A stretch of 64,000 nt of DNA from AC-69 sp963751665 (GTDB taxonomy: Bacteria > Actinomycetota > UBA4738 > HRBIN12): the NCBI GenBank assembly GCA_963751665.1, contig CAVVVF010000001.1, positions 372,001-436,000 of the forward strand, given 5' to 3'. Below are positions 17,922 through 27,016 of the stretch, in pieces. Numbering within the stretch: the first letter of the stretch is position 1; each line of letters starts with the position of its first letter. The translations under genes were made by a program, and so were the position numbers. The notes beneath the pieces were generated by a model. That model was not told where the DNA came from. It did no database searches and saw only the letters and a program-made list of their open reading frames with translations.

Positions 17922-18308
17922 CTACTCCGCCTTGGACCGGCCGCCGTCGCTCTCGTCGTCGAGGTCCACGCGCAGGCTGCGCTGGATCTCGTCCCGGGCC
18001 TTGCGGAGCTCGGCCAGCCCCTTGCCGACGTGGCGGGCCACGTCCGTCCCGTCGGTGCCGTCGGTCGCGGCCTGTCCCTCGGGCTGGGGCGCCACAGCGG
18101 AACCGGGCTCGGAAGGTGCCGGGGACGGATGGGCCGGCTCCTCGTTGAGCGCGGACTGGATGGTCTTCTGGACCTCCTCCTGCGCCCTTCGGAACTCACG
18201 GATGCCCCGGCCGATGGATCGCCCCACCTCCGGCAGCCGGCGGGGGCCCACGACGAGCAGGGCGATGATCAGGATGACCATGAGCTCGAGAGGACCGATG
18301 TTGAACAT
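17922..18308 (-). CDS. tatA: Twin-arginine translocase protein TatA/TatB
   Basis: A 128-residue Tat pore-forming or TatB-like subunit. MFNIGPLELMVILIIALLVV is the short membrane helix, followed by the hinge VGPRRLPEVGRSIGRGI and an amphipathic helix REFRRAQEEVQKTIQ. The tail is long and charged with a Pro/Ala/Ser-rich linker, then a second helix (LAELRKARDEIQRSLRVDL). The N-terminal FNIGxxE and the long tail are closer to TatB than to a minimal TatA; with no other Tat subunit nearby I use tatA loosely. The frame is intact and tatC follows. Confidence 0.85.
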   Translation of the reverse strand: MFNIGPLELMVILIIALLVVGPRRLPEVGRSIGRGIREFRRAQEEVQKTIQSALNEEPAHPSPAPSEPGSAVAPQPEGQAATDGTDGTDVARHVGKGLAELRKARDEIQRSLRVDLDDESDGGRSKAE

Positions 18309-18353
18309 CTCGTCGGGTGGGCAGGCGCCCGGGGCGATTCTACTGCGCGAGGT

Positions 18354-18578
18354 TCAGGAAGGGCCCCGCGCCTTCGGCGAGGAAAGGCCCGTGGCCCTGG
18401 ATGACGCCCGCTCACCCTCCGCGGCGATGTCCTCGGCGATGGGCTGGACCTCCTCCTGGAACCGGCGGAGGGTCCGCCCGAGCAGGAACACGTGGCGAAC
18501 CAGCCCGACGAGCACGACGGCGATGGCCAGGGTGCTCACCAGGCCGACGATGATCCAGACGGCGGCCGGGGTGGTCAC
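18354..18578 (-). CDS. Small single-pass membrane protein, DUF948-like
   Basis: A 74-residue protein: VWIIVGLVSTLAIAVVLVGL forms a membrane helix at about residues 7-26, followed by an amphipathic region (HVFLLGRTLRRFQEEVQPIA) of the sort seen in small DUF948-like proteins. Function is unknown. The tail is polar. It sits 45 bp upstream of tatA and on the same strand, so cotranscription with tatAC is likely. The frame is complete. Confidence 0.6.
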   Translation of the reverse strand: MTTPAAVWIIVGLVSTLAIAVVLVGLVRHVFLLGRTLRRFQEEVQPIAEDIAAEGERASSRATGLSSPKARGPS

Positions 18579-18605
18579 GGGCAGGATGCTAGCCGAGCCG
18601 TGGGC

Positions 18606-18983
18606 TCAGCGTTGACCGGCCAGGAACTCCTGGATGTGCCGGTCGTCCTGCAGCGTGAAGTGGAAGTCGATGAGGTCGTCGATGGTGAAGGCCGGGCCCT
18701 CGGGCAGCCGGCCTCGGGGATCGGGCCGCTCCTCGAGCTGCTCCTCCTCGAACATCGGCATGGTGCGCTCCTCCGCCTCGCCCCGTCCCGAGACGTCCAC
18801 CCCGGCCGAGACCAGGAGCGCGACGATCTTGCGGTCGGCCCGCTTCTCCACGCCGTCGAGGCAGGTGGGGCAGGTGAAGCGGTAGGTGCCCTCCCGCCCG
18901 CCGTGCAGGACCGAGAGGAGGATGGCCTCGGGTCCCATGTCCACTTCGCCGCAGCGGGGGCAGGTGGTCCGGATGGTGGTCAT
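18606..18983 (-). CDS. Zinc-ribbon hypothetical protein
   Basis: A 125-residue cytoplasmic protein. CPRC near residue 8 and CPTC near residue 39 make a four-cysteine zinc ribbon with strands between (AILLSVLHGGREGTYRFT). A basic helix (VEKRADRKIVALLVSAGV) and an acidic C-terminal part with TIDDLIDFHFTLQDDRHI follow. Such zinc-ribbon proteins are found near pafBC-tat genes in related actinobacteria as far as I recall, but no function is known to me. The frame is intact and the ATG at 18983 is the only sensible start. It lies 27 bp before the small membrane protein. Confidence 0.7.
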   Translation of the reverse strand: MTTIRTTCPRCGEVDMGPEAILLSVLHGGREGTYRFTCPTCLDGVEKRADRKIVALLVSAGVDVSGRGEAEERTMPMFEEEQLEERPDPRGRLPEGPAFTIDDLIDFHFTLQDDRHIQEFLAGQR

Positions 18984-19047
18984 GTCTGCACCTGTATCGG
19001 CCTTGCCGGTGAAACGGTTTAGCGTCCGGGGGCCGGAGGGGACTACC

Positions 19048-20023
19048 CTATTCGTACAGTTCTTTGGTCCGGCCGGCCAGCTCCCGGACCCGGCCTTTCA
19101 GCTCGGGTGGGCTCAGCACTTCGGCCTCACCCCCCAGGCGAAGGACCAGCCGGGCCACCCACTCCAATCGGCTCGCGGGGAGCACGACCTCCAGGTCCCC
19201 GCCCTCTCCCTCCGTCTCGGCTCCACCTCGTAGTACTCGGCCACCCACCGGGCCCCCGGGATGGAGCAGCAACCGGACCGGCACGTCCCGCTCGGTCGGG
19301 GTGTACAGGGCCCGCCCGGCGCCGGCCAATCCACGGGGCTCGAAGGCGTCGCCGGTCGGCTCGACCGAGTGGATCCGGTCCGCCCGGAACAGGCGTTCCT
19401 CCTCAGAGCGGTGGTCGAAGGCTGCCACGTACCAGTTCCCGATGGCGAAGAAGACCTCCTCGGGGTCCACCAGCCGCGTGGTGGTCTCGGCGGAGGACGC
19501 CGCGTAGTACTCGATCCGGACCCGCCCGTGGCCGGCCACTGCCTTCCGCAGGGCGTCCAGCGTCTCGGCGGGCCTGCCGCCGTCGGCCGCCTCCACCCGC
19601 TCGGCCAGCTCGCCGAGCGTCTCGGGGCCCAGCCGCTCCTCCAGCTTGCGCAGGGCCGAGGCCAGGGCCGTGGCCTCACGGAGGCCGGGCGTCACCGCCA
19701 GGGCGGTCCCCCGCAGGTACAGCGCGAGCGCCTCGGCCCGGGTCAGCCGGAGCGGCCGGGCGAAGTAGTCGGCCATGTCGATCCACACCCGTCCGTCCTC
19801 GATGGCCACCCCGATCAGGTCGCCCGGGCCCATACGGCGGCAGGCCCGAGACGAACAGCAGGTTCAGGTCCGAGGTGAGCTCGTCGTCGCGGACGCCGAA
19901 CAGTCGCGTGATCTCCGAGAGCTCGGTCCCCGGATGCTTGACCAGGTAGGGGACGAGCACCAGCAACCGCCGCAACCGGTCGGACGCCCGCGACGTCGCC
20001 GCGGGGCGCGGTCGGCCGGTCAT
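19048..20023 (-). CDS. pafC: WYL-domain transcription factor PafC, one frameshift
   Basis: Half of the PafBC heterodimer, which in mycobacteria activates the LexA-independent DNA-damage response. The N-terminal HTH is in RASDRLRRLLVLVPYLVKHP and ELSEITRLFGVRDDELTSDL. The WYL domain is seen in VRIEYYAASSAETTTRLVDP and GNWYVAAFDHRSEEERLFRADRI (split here, WYVAAFDHRSEEERLF). One extra base, most simply the G at 19822 (C on the coding strand), separates the HTH half from GDLIGVAIEDGRVWIDMADY. The ATG at 20023 overlaps the pafB stop (TGA at 20020-20022), so the pair is translationally coupled. Confidence 0.9.
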
Positions 20024-20972
20024 CGAAGCGCCGCCTCGAGCAGCCGAACGATCTCCGCCCGTAAGCGACTCCGGCTCCACGGCCACGGCGTCCGGACCGA
20101 AGGACAGGATCCACGACACGAGCGCGTCCCCCGGCGCCGCCGGGAGGCTCACCTGGACCCAGCCGTCGGGCCGGGTGTCCTCGACCACCGCCCCCTGGAC
20201 CCCCCGGGTCGCCCACCACGCCACCTCGGGAGAGAAGGCCACCGTGGCCCGTTCCTCGGGCTCCCCCGGGCCGAACGGTCCACCCTGGACGTGCTCCGCG
20301 GCCCGGAAGCCCTCGGGGGGCGGGCCGGCTTCCCCGTCGAGCCGGAGCTCGCCCGCCGGCCCGCGACAGGCGGAACGCCCGGATCTCCTCCCGTTCCCGG
20401 TCCATGCCCACGAGGTACCAGTGCCCGGCCCGAAACACCAGCCCCCAGGGATCGACGTGGCGTTCGGACTCCACGCCGCGCGATGTGCGGTAAGCGAACC
20501 GCACACTGCGGCGCTCCGCGATGGCCTCCGCCGCGGCCGTCAGCCGGGCGTCCACCGCTCCCGCCTCAGCGGCGAGCGGCGTCGAGGCCGCGCCGGCCAC
20601 CAGCCCGCCGTCGGTGCCGTACAGCAGCTTGCGGACGGCCTGCTCGGCGGCATCGTCCGCTCCCCCGGCATGCGCCGCCACGAACATGGCCGAGATCTCC
20701 TCGGGCGTGAAGTCGATCTCCGGCAGGTAATACCGGTCCTTCAGGATGGCGTATCCGTGCTCGACCTCCCATGCGTCGGTGGCCACGACCTCGATCGGGA
20801 CCCCGACATCGCGAAGGACATCCTTGTCGCGCTCGAACATCCGCTTGGCCGACTGGAGGTCGTCCTGCCCGTAGCCTTCCGGCATCTTGGCCCGGATCTG
20901 CTCGAAGGTGAGGGGACGACGCGACTCCAGCAGGAGCGCGACGAGGTTCACCAGACGCTCGAGCGGGTGCAT
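20020..20972 (-). CDS. pafB: WYL-domain transcription factor PafB, frameshifted
   Basis: Partner of PafC. The N-terminal HTH reads LERLVNLVALLLESRRPLTF and FERDKDVLRDVGVPI; the typical helical DYYLPEIDFTPEEI-like linker follows (RYYLPEIDFTPEEISAMFVA). The WYL domain has RSVRFAYRTSRGVESERHVD and HWYLVGMDREREEIRAFRLSR. Indels near 20360 and 20060 break the C-terminal part, which ends AEIVRLLEAALR with a TGA overlapping the pafC start. ATG 20972 is only 23 bp from the divergent DUF3866 start, so its promoter must lie inside or very close to that gene. Confidence 0.9.
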
Positions 20973-20995
20973 CGGTGCGGCATGATACTCGGGCC

Positions 20996-22107
20996 ATGGG
21001 CGGCGAACGGGCGGGCATCAGGCTGCGACGCGGGCACGGTCGTGTCGGTGGGCGCGTCACGCCCCGGGGCGGTCGAGTTGGAGGTCGAGGTGGATGGTCA
21101 GCGGGCCCCGGCGCTGGCCTACCCCGACCTCACCGGGCCCATCCGTGCGGGCGACCTCGTGCTGCTGAACACGACGGCGGTAGCACTCGGCCTCGGCACG
21201 GGTGGGTTCCACCTGGTGATCGCCGTGGAGGGCGAGCGGGCCACCGAGCTCTCCCATGGCGGCCGGGTGATGAAGGCCCGGTACACGCCGCAGCAGGTGG
21301 CCGTTCGGTCGGTGGAGGAGACGCATCGCGATGTGCTGGAGGGCTCGCGTGGGCCTTCGGGGGACGCCGGTCGTGGCCGCACCCGCTGCACTCGATGATC
21401 GGGCCCATCGCGGCCGGGGCGAAGGCCTCCGGGGATGCACGGGTGGTCTACGTCATGACCGACGGGGCCGCGCTTCCCGGCGCGTTCTCCCGGCTCGTCC
21501 CGAGGCTGCGCGACGCCGGGCTGCTGGACGGCTTCATCACGTCCGGGCAGGCGTTCGGAGGGGAGCTCGAGGCGGTCACGGTGTGGACCGGGCTGCTCGC
21601 GGCGAAGGAGGTGCTGGAGGCCGACGTGGTGGTGGTGGCCGACGGGCCCGGGAACCTGGGGACCGACACGACGTGGGGCGTGAGCGCGCTGGCGAGCGGG
21701 CACGCGCTGAACGCCGCCGAGGCCCTCGGCGGCGTGCCGGTGGCGGCGCTCCGCGTGTCCTTCGCGGACACGCGCCCGCGCCACCGTGTGGTGTCGCACC
21801 ATTCACTGACGATCCTGGAGAAGGTCTGCACGGCCAGGGCGAACGTCGCCGTCCCGATCCTGGAGGACGAGCGCAGCGTGACGCCGTGTGGGAGGCGCTC
21901 AGAGCTCGGAAGCTCGAGGAGAAGCATCAGCTCGTCGAGGTCGACGGGAGGCCGGCCCTCACGAAGCTCGAGGAGCTCGGCTTCGAGATCGAGTCGATGG
22001 GCCGCACACCGAAGGACGACCCGGCCTTCTTCCTCGCGGCCGGCGCGGCCGGCGTCCTCGCCGGCCGCCTGGCGGCGGGATCCCGCGTCTACACTGATCG
22101 GGGTTAG
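20996..22107 (+). CDS. DUF3866 family protein, frameshifted
   Basis: A conserved actinobacterial protein of unknown function, about 365 residues. The N-terminal beta domain has GTVVSVG, AVELEVEVDGQRAPALAYPD, GDLVLLNTTAVALGLGTGGF and HLVIAVEGE. The larger C-terminal part contains PLHSMIGPIAAGAKASGDAR, VYVMTDGAALPGAFSRLVP, TSGQAFGGELEAVTVWTGL and VVVADGPGNLGTDTTWGVSA, which are the best-conserved stretches of the family. Breaks occur near 21030, 21380 and 21885. ATG 20996 gives MGGERAGIRLRR before the first strand. It is transcribed away from pafB and runs convergently toward the small ORF after pafA. Confidence 0.82.
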
Positions 22108-22323
22108 CCCTCGAAAGCGCGGGTATACGTTTCGCACAGCCCACGCTCATCCAGCGTCATCGGCTCGAGCTTTCGTTCGAACCAGTAGCGGTTGAAGGCG
22201 TCCTCGGGTGTGTCCGCCCCGTATCCGATTCGGCGGCATGAGGCGCATCGAACCACCCATTTTCGGGTGCGATGGTCTTGGAAGTAGGTCTCGGGATCAG
22301 TTCGGATCGGACGGGCGGGTCAT
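22104..22323 (-). CDS. Possible small protein with a CxxC motif, frameshifted
   Basis: Downstream of pafA one minus-strand frame reads TDPETYFQDHRTRKWVVRC, ASCRRIGYG and DTPEDAFNRYWFERKLEPMT to a TAA at 22104. It has a single C-x-x-C pair and aromatic-rich sequence that look protein-like. There is no start in this frame, but an ATG overlapping the pafA stop (TGATG, 22321-22323) begins MTRPSDP in another frame, and one indel would join them into about 72 residues. Base composition is lower in GC than the neighbours. It overlaps the DUF3866 stop by four bases. I do not recognise the family. Confidence 0.35.
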
Positions 22324-23681
22324 CACATATGGGCGATGAGCTGCTCCACTCTGTCATCCACCGAGCGGAACGGGTCCTTGCACAGCACGGTGCGCTGGGC
22401 CTGGTCGTTCAGCTTCAGGTGGACCCAGTCCACCGTGTAGTCGCGGCGCTTCTGCTTCGCGTGCTTGATGAAGTCACCCCGGAGCTTGGCCCGCGTCGTC
22501 TGGGGAGGCTCGCGCATGGCTCGCGAGATCTCCTTCTCGCTCACCATCCGCTCGACCTTCCCCGACCGCTCCATCAGGTAGTAGAGCCCGCGGCTACGGT
22601 TGACGTCGTGGTAGGCCAGGTCGAGCAGCGCCACCTTCGGCGACGACAGCGGGAGCTGGTGCTTGGCCCGGTACCGCTCGATCATCAGCATCTTGGCCAC
22701 CCAGTCAACCTTGCGGGCCAGGATCTCCGGCTCCCCCGTGCCCAGCGCATCCAGCGCGTCCCGCCACTCGAGCAGGAGCTGCTTGGTCTGGGGATCGCCA
22801 CCCCGACGTTCGACGAACTTCGCCGTCCGCTCGTAGTACTCGTCCTGGATCTCGATGGCGGTGAGCTCCCGGCCGTTCGCCAGGCGGACGCGCTTCTTGC
22901 CCGCGATGTCGTGGGAGATCTCGCGGATGGCCCGGATGGGGTTCTCCAGCGTGAGGTCACGCATCACCGTGTTCGCCTCGACCATCCGGAGCACCAGGTC
23001 GGTGATCCCGACCTTCAGGAACGTGGTCCACTCGTTCATGTTCGAGTCCCCCACGATCACGTGGAGCCGGCGGAACCGCTCGGCGTCGGCGTGGGGCTCG
23101 TCCCGGGTGTTGATGATTGGCCTCGAACGCGTGGTAGCCGAGGACACGCCCTCCCAGATGTGCTCAGCCCGCTGCGCGATGCAGAACTGCGCGCCCCGCG
23201 GCCCGTGCAGGACCTTCCCCGCCCCGCAGTAGATCTGCCTGGTGACGAAGAACGGGATCAGGATGTCGGCCATCCGAGCGAACTCGCCCTGCCGGGCCAC
23301 CAGGTAGTTCTCGTGGCAGCCGTAGGAGTTCCCGGCCGAGTCCGTGTTGTTCTTGAACAGGTAGACCTGGCCCGAGATGCCCTCCTCGTGCAGCCGGACC
23401 TCGGCCGCCGCGAGGAGCGCCTCCAGGATCCGCTCCCCCGCCTTGTCGTGGGCCACGAGGTCGGTGATGGAATCGCACTCGGGCGTGGCGTACTCGGGGT
23501 GGGAGCCGACGTCCAGGTACAGCCGGGCCCCGTTCTCCAGGAAGACGTTCGATGACCGGCCCCAGTGGACCACCCGGCGGAACAGGTACCGGGCCACCTC
23601 GTCGGGCGAAAGCCGCCGCTGCCCCCGGAACGTGCAGGTCACGCCGTACTCGTTCTCCAGGCCGAAGATGCGCCGGTCCAC
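22323..23681 (-). CDS. pafA: Pup--protein ligase PafA
   Basis: Ligates the C-terminal glutamate of Pup to substrate lysines with ATP, marking them for the proteasome. The protein has 452 residues, the usual length. RRIFGLENEYGVTCTFRGQ holds the catalytic Glu/ATP-metal site; HPEYATPECD, FKNNTDSAGNSYGCHENYL and RPIINTRDEPHAD are shared with Dop and glutamine-synthetase-like folds. The conserved C-terminal domain has LAYHDVNRSRGLYYLMERSG. It lacks the Dop loop insertion, which separates it from dop at 25.5 kb. GTG 23681 matches family N-termini exactly. The frame is intact, 43 bp after prcA. Confidence 0.95.
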   Translation of the reverse strand: MDRRIFGLENEYGVTCTFRGQRRLSPDEVARYLFRRVVHWGRSSNVFLENGARLYLDVGSHPEYATPECDSITDLVAHDKAGERILEALLAAAEVRLHEEGISGQVYLFKNNTDSAGNSYGCHENYLVARQGEFARMADILIPFFVTRQIYCGAGKVLHGPRGAQFCIAQRAEHIWEGVSSATTRSRPIINTRDEPHADAERFRRLHVIVGDSNMNEWTTFLKVGITDLVLRMVEANTVMRDLTLENPIRAIREISHDIAGKKRVRLANGRELTAIEIQDEYYERTAKFVERRGGDPQTKQLLLEWRDALDALGTGEPEILARKVDWVAKMLMIERYRAKHQLPLSSPKVALLDLAYHDVNRSRGLYYLMERSGKVERMVSEKEISRAMREPPQTTRAKLRGDFIKHAKQKRRDYTVDWVHLKLNDQAQRTVLCKDPFRSVDDRVEQLIAHM

Positions 23682-23724
23682 GGGATGAGTGTAGGTCCGG
23701 TGGGACCGAACGCGGGGATGCGCC

Positions 23725-24411
23725 TCAGGCTGAGAGGATCCGCGCGACCTCGTCGTCCTCGAGGCGGCGGAACTTCCTGCGCTGGGGCCGCGAACGCTCC
23801 AGCACACCGGCCTCGATCGACGCGGGCTCGATCTCGCGCCCCTCGGCGCTGGAGAGCGCCTTCACGGCTTCCTTCACGGCGGTGGCGAGGTCCCACCCTT
23901 CCTCATACGTCCCCTTGAGGGCCTCGGTCAGCGTGTCGGCATGTCCTCCGATGCCCACGAACCCGTGCTCGTCGGAGACGGTCCCGTCGAAAAGGATGTG
24001 GTAGATCTCGTTCTTCGCGTGGTCGCCCGCGACCTCCGCCACGAGGATCTCCACCTCATAGGGCTTCATCTGCTGGGTGAAGATGGTGGACAGGGCCTGC
24101 GAGTAGCCGTTGGCGATGTCCCGGGCCCGCACATCCTCCCGACCGTACGAGTAGCCCCGGAGGTCGGCGAGGCGCACGCCGGCGATCCGGAGGTCCTCGA
24201 ACTCGCTGTACTTGCCCACCCCCGCGAACGCGATCCGGTCGTAGATCTCCGAGATCTTGTGCAGGGAGGAACTGGGGTTCTCGGCGATGAACAGGACCCC
24301 ATTCGCATACTCCAGGCCCACCACGGACTTGCCCCGGGCGATGCCCTTGTGGGCGAAGTCCGAGCGGTCCTTCATGAGCTGCTCAGGAGGGACGTACGGC
24401 ATGAAGGCCAT
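23725..24411 (-). CDS. prcA: 20S proteasome alpha subunit
   Basis: The gate-forming alpha ring subunit, 228 residues. MPYVPPEQLMKDRSDFAHKG is the alpha-type N-terminal helix that precedes the fold; YANGVLFIAENPSSSLHKI and GVGKYSEFEDLRIAGVRLAD follow. No catalytic Thr is present, as expected. The C-terminal tail is charged (RRKFRRLEDDEVARILSA). It starts at 24411 on the last base of the prcB stop codon, so alpha and beta subunits are translated together. The frame is intact. Confidence 0.95.
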   Translation of the reverse strand: MAFMPYVPPEQLMKDRSDFAHKGIARGKSVVGLEYANGVLFIAENPSSSLHKISEIYDRIAFAGVGKYSEFEDLRIAGVRLADLRGYSYGREDVRARDIANGYSQALSTIFTQQMKPYEVEILVAEVAGDHAKNEIYHILFDGTVSDEHGFVGIGGHADTLTEALKGTYEEGWDLATAVKEAVKALSSAEGREIEPASIEAGVLERSRPQRRKFRRLEDDEVARILSA

Positions 24412-25217
24412 CAGGACCGGGTCCCCACCACTGCTTCGTAGGCCGACCGCACCTCGTTCTCCGGCACCGTGGCCACACCCTCAGCCGCCACGACCAGGAT
24501 CGTGGGGAAGATCCCGCGCGTTGGATCGGGGCCGCCGGTCGCCGCATCCTCCTCGGCCGCGTCTACGAGGGCCTCCACCGCAACCCGGATCCCTTCATCA
24601 CGGGACAGCCCCGGCCGCCACCGCTTCTTGAGCGAGCCCTTGGCCGGACGCTCGCCGGAGCCGGTGGCACGGTAGTCGTCCTCCTCCCACCGGCCGCCGG
24701 TGGCGTCGTAGTAGAAGATCCGGCCCTCGTTCCTCCTCTGGTCGAACCCGCCGAACAACGGCACGACCACCAGGCCCTGGAGGGCCAGGGGGAAGTTGCC
24801 CCGGATCATCTGGGCCAGGCGGTTGGCCTTTCCCTCCAGCGACAGCCGGTCGCCGGTGATCTTCTCGTAGTGCTCCAGCTCCAGTTGGAAGAGCTTGACG
24901 ATCTCGATGGCCTGTCCGGCGGCCCCTGCGATGGCGATGGCCGAGTAGTCGTCGGCAGGGAAGACCTTCTCCATCTTGTCGTCGGCGATGGAGAACCCCT
25001 CGGTGGCGCGGGTGTCGCCGGCGAACACCACGCCGCCCTCATACTTCAGCCCGAGGACGGTGGTGCCGTGGGGATGGGGCACGTCGGCCCCGCCTTGCGG
25101 TGCTGCGAGGCCCTTGACGGCCTCCGGACGGTTTCTCGAGACGAGGTCGAAGAAGCTGGGATTCGCGCCGATGGGGCCCCCCGCGCCGAGCGGGAGGCCG
25201 GCGCGCTCGTCGGTCAT
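24411..25217 (-). CDS. prcB: 20S proteasome beta subunit
   Basis: The catalytic proteasome subunit, 268 residues. A propeptide of 51 residues ends PHPHG and is removed to expose Thr52 (TTVLGLKYEGGVVFAGDTRA), the N-terminal nucleophile; the Lys and Asp of the site are in KMEKVF and GDTRAT. LFQLELEHYEKITG and PLFGGFDQRRNEGRIFYYD are family segments. Assembly requires the propeptide in relatives. ATG 25217 overlaps the pup stop in an ATGA junction. The frame is complete. The tail VVGTRS matches the usual length. Confidence 0.95.
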   Translation of the reverse strand: MTDERAGLPLGAGGPIGANPSFFDLVSRNRPEAVKGLAAPQGGADVPHPHGTTVLGLKYEGGVVFAGDTRATEGFSIADDKMEKVFPADDYSAIAIAGAAGQAIEIVKLFQLELEHYEKITGDRLSLEGKANRLAQMIRGNFPLALQGLVVVPLFGGFDQRRNEGRIFYYDATGGRWEEDDYRATGSGERPAKGSLKKRWRPGLSRDEGIRVAVEALVDAAEEDAATGGPDPTRGIFPTILVVAAEGVATVPENEVRSAYEAVVGTRS

Positions 25218-25429
25218 TCCCCGCCCTTCTGGACGTAGCTCTTGATGAACTCCTCGGCGTTCTCCTCGAGGACCGAGTCGATCTCGTCGAGGATCTCGTC
25301 CATCTCCTCCTTGAGCTCCTCGGCCTTGGACGCGGACTGGACCTGGCCGGCGTCGTCCTCGCCGCCGCCCTCTCCCCCGCCCTTGCGCTGGGTCCTCTTC
25401 TGCTCCTGCTCCTGCGGCACGATTCGCAT
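25214..25429 (-). CDS. pup: Prokaryotic ubiquitin-like protein Pup
   Basis: The protein tag, 71 residues from the preferred start. It is intrinsically disordered and Glu/Asp/Lys-rich, with the ARC/Mpa-binding helical segment KAEELKEEMDEILDEIDSVL and the conserved ending ENAEEFIKSYVQKGGE. The C-terminus is Glu, so it needs no deamidation before PafA uses it, unlike mycobacterial Pup ending in GGQ. I chose ATG 25429 (MRIVPQEQEQK) because it is preceded by GAGGGGGA; the in-frame ATG at 25465 has no ribosome site. It overlaps prcB by four bases. Confidence 0.93.
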   Translation of the reverse strand: MRIVPQEQEQKRTQRKGGGEGGGEDDAGQVQSASKAEELKEEMDEILDEIDSVLEENAEEFIKSYVQKGGE

Positions 25430-25522
25430 TCCCCCTCGGGTTCCCGGTTCGGCCGGCCACGCCATTCTAACGGCGGGTCAGAGCGTGGAAGGAAGGACGG
25501 GCGGTCGATCTCGGCCGAACGC

Positions 25523-27007
25523 CTAGGACTGGAGCATGTCGACCAGGCTCGCCGCGTCGGGGGCCCGGTCGAGCAGGCCGGCCACGTGCTCGCGCGTGCC
25601 GCGCAAGGGCTCGCGCATGGGGATGCGCTGGAGGGCCTCTTTGCCGGTGTCGAAGATCATCGAGTCCCAGGAGGCCGCGGCGATGGCGTCGGGGTAGCGA
25701 GCGATGCATCGGCCTCGGAAGTACGCGCGGGTGTCCTCCGGGGGCTCCATGACGGCCCGCTCGATCTCCTGATCGCTCACCAGGCGCTCCACCTTGCCGG
25801 TGGCGGCTAGCCGGTAGTACAGGCCCTTGTCGATCCGGATGTCGTGGTACTGAAGGTCGATCAGCCGCAGCTTGGGGTCGGACCAGGCCAGGCCGTCCCG
25901 CTCCCGGTAGCCCTCCAGGAGACGGTACTTCGCCACCCAGTCCAGCTCGCGTTGGAGCGAGAGGGGGTCGCTCTCCAGGCCCGAGAGGACGTCCTCCCAC
26001 CGCTGGAGGACGTCGCGGTTGTCCGGCGTGTCGTCCTCCTGCTCCACGTACTTGCGGGCCCGCTCCAGGTACTCCCACTGGATCTCCACGGCCTTTAACC
26101 TTCTCCCGTCGGCCAGGCGCACCTGCGCGGTGCACGACACGTCGCGCGAGATCTCGTGGAGCGAGGCGACCGGATTGGCCATGGTGAGGTCCGGCAGGTA
26201 CTCGTCCTCGATCATCTTCAGCACGATCGAGGTGGTGCCGAGCTTCAGGTACGTCGCCACCTCGCTCATGTTGGCGTCGCCGATGATCACGTGGAGCCTG
26301 CGGTACTTGTCGGGATCGGCGTGGGGCTCGTCGCGGGTGTTGATGATGGGCCGCTTGAGCGTGGTCTCCAGGCCCACCTCGGCCTCGAAGAAGTCCGCCC
26401 GCTGGCTGAGCTGGTAGCGGTGGCGGTCCCGGTCGTCCCACGGTGCCTCCGCTCCGAGCTTGCCGGCCCCCGTGTAGATCTGCCGGGAGACCAGGAACGG
26501 GGTCAGGTCCCGCACGATGTTGCCGAACGGCGTGCCCCGGTCGACCAGGAAGTTCTCGTGGGTGCCGTAGGAGTTCCCCTTGCCGTCGCTGTTGTTCTTG
26601 TAGATGGCGATGCGTTGCCCGGGAGGAAGGACGTGGTGGAGCTCCGTCAGAGACCGATCCAGCACGCGCTCCCCCGCCTTGTCGTGGATGACCAGCTGGC
26701 GCGGGCTCGCGCACTCGGGCGTGGAGTACTCGGGGTGCGCGTGGTCGACGTAGTACCGGGCGCCGTTCGGCAGGATCACGTTGGCCAGGCCCAGGTCCTC
26801 CTCGGCGGGCTCCCGGACCTGCACGGGCTCGAAGCCGCGGGCGTCGCGGAGCGGCGACTCCTGCTCGTAGTCCCACCGGATCCGGCGCAATGCGCCCGCA
26901 TACGTGCTGATGAGAAGCGACGATGACAGCACCGGGTTGAAGTCGGGGGCACCGATCGCGGAGATGCCGTACTCGGTCTCCGTGCCGATGACCTTGGGGA
27001 TGGCCAT
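25523..27007 (-). CDS. dop: Depupylase / Pup deamidase Dop
   Basis: Removes Pup from substrates and, in species with Pup-Gln, deamidates it. The 494-residue protein has the same carboxylate-amine ligase fold as PafA: KVIGTETEYGISA with the active Glu, HPEYSTPECASPRQLVIHD, YKNNSDGKGNSYGTHENFLV and RPIINTRDEPHAD. An insert absent from PafA, around residues 40-75 (YEQESPLRDARGFEPVQV), is the Dop loop and decides the assignment. With Pup ending in Glu, depupylation is its likely role here. The frame is intact; arc ends 9 bp upstream and pup follows after about 90 bp. Confidence 0.95.
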   Translation of the reverse strand: MAIPKVIGTETEYGISAIGAPDFNPVLSSSLLISTYAGALRRIRWDYEQESPLRDARGFEPVQVREPAEEDLGLANVILPNGARYYVDHAHPEYSTPECASPRQLVIHDKAGERVLDRSLTELHHVLPPGQRIAIYKNNSDGKGNSYGTHENFLVDRGTPFGNIVRDLTPFLVSRQIYTGAGKLGAEAPWDDRDRHRYQLSQRADFFEAEVGLETTLKRPIINTRDEPHADPDKYRRLHVIIGDANMSEVATYLKLGTTSIVLKMIEDEYLPDLTMANPVASLHEISRDVSCTAQVRLADGRRLKAVEIQWEYLERARKYVEQEDDTPDNRDVLQRWEDVLSGLESDPLSLQRELDWVAKYRLLEGYRERDGLAWSDPKLRLIDLQYHDIRIDKGLYYRLAATGKVERLVSDQEIERAVMEPPEDTRAYFRGRCIARYPDAIAAASWDSMIFDTGKEALQRIPMREPLRGTREHVAGLLDRAPDAASLVDMLQS

Positions 27008-27016
27008 CCGGTGAGC

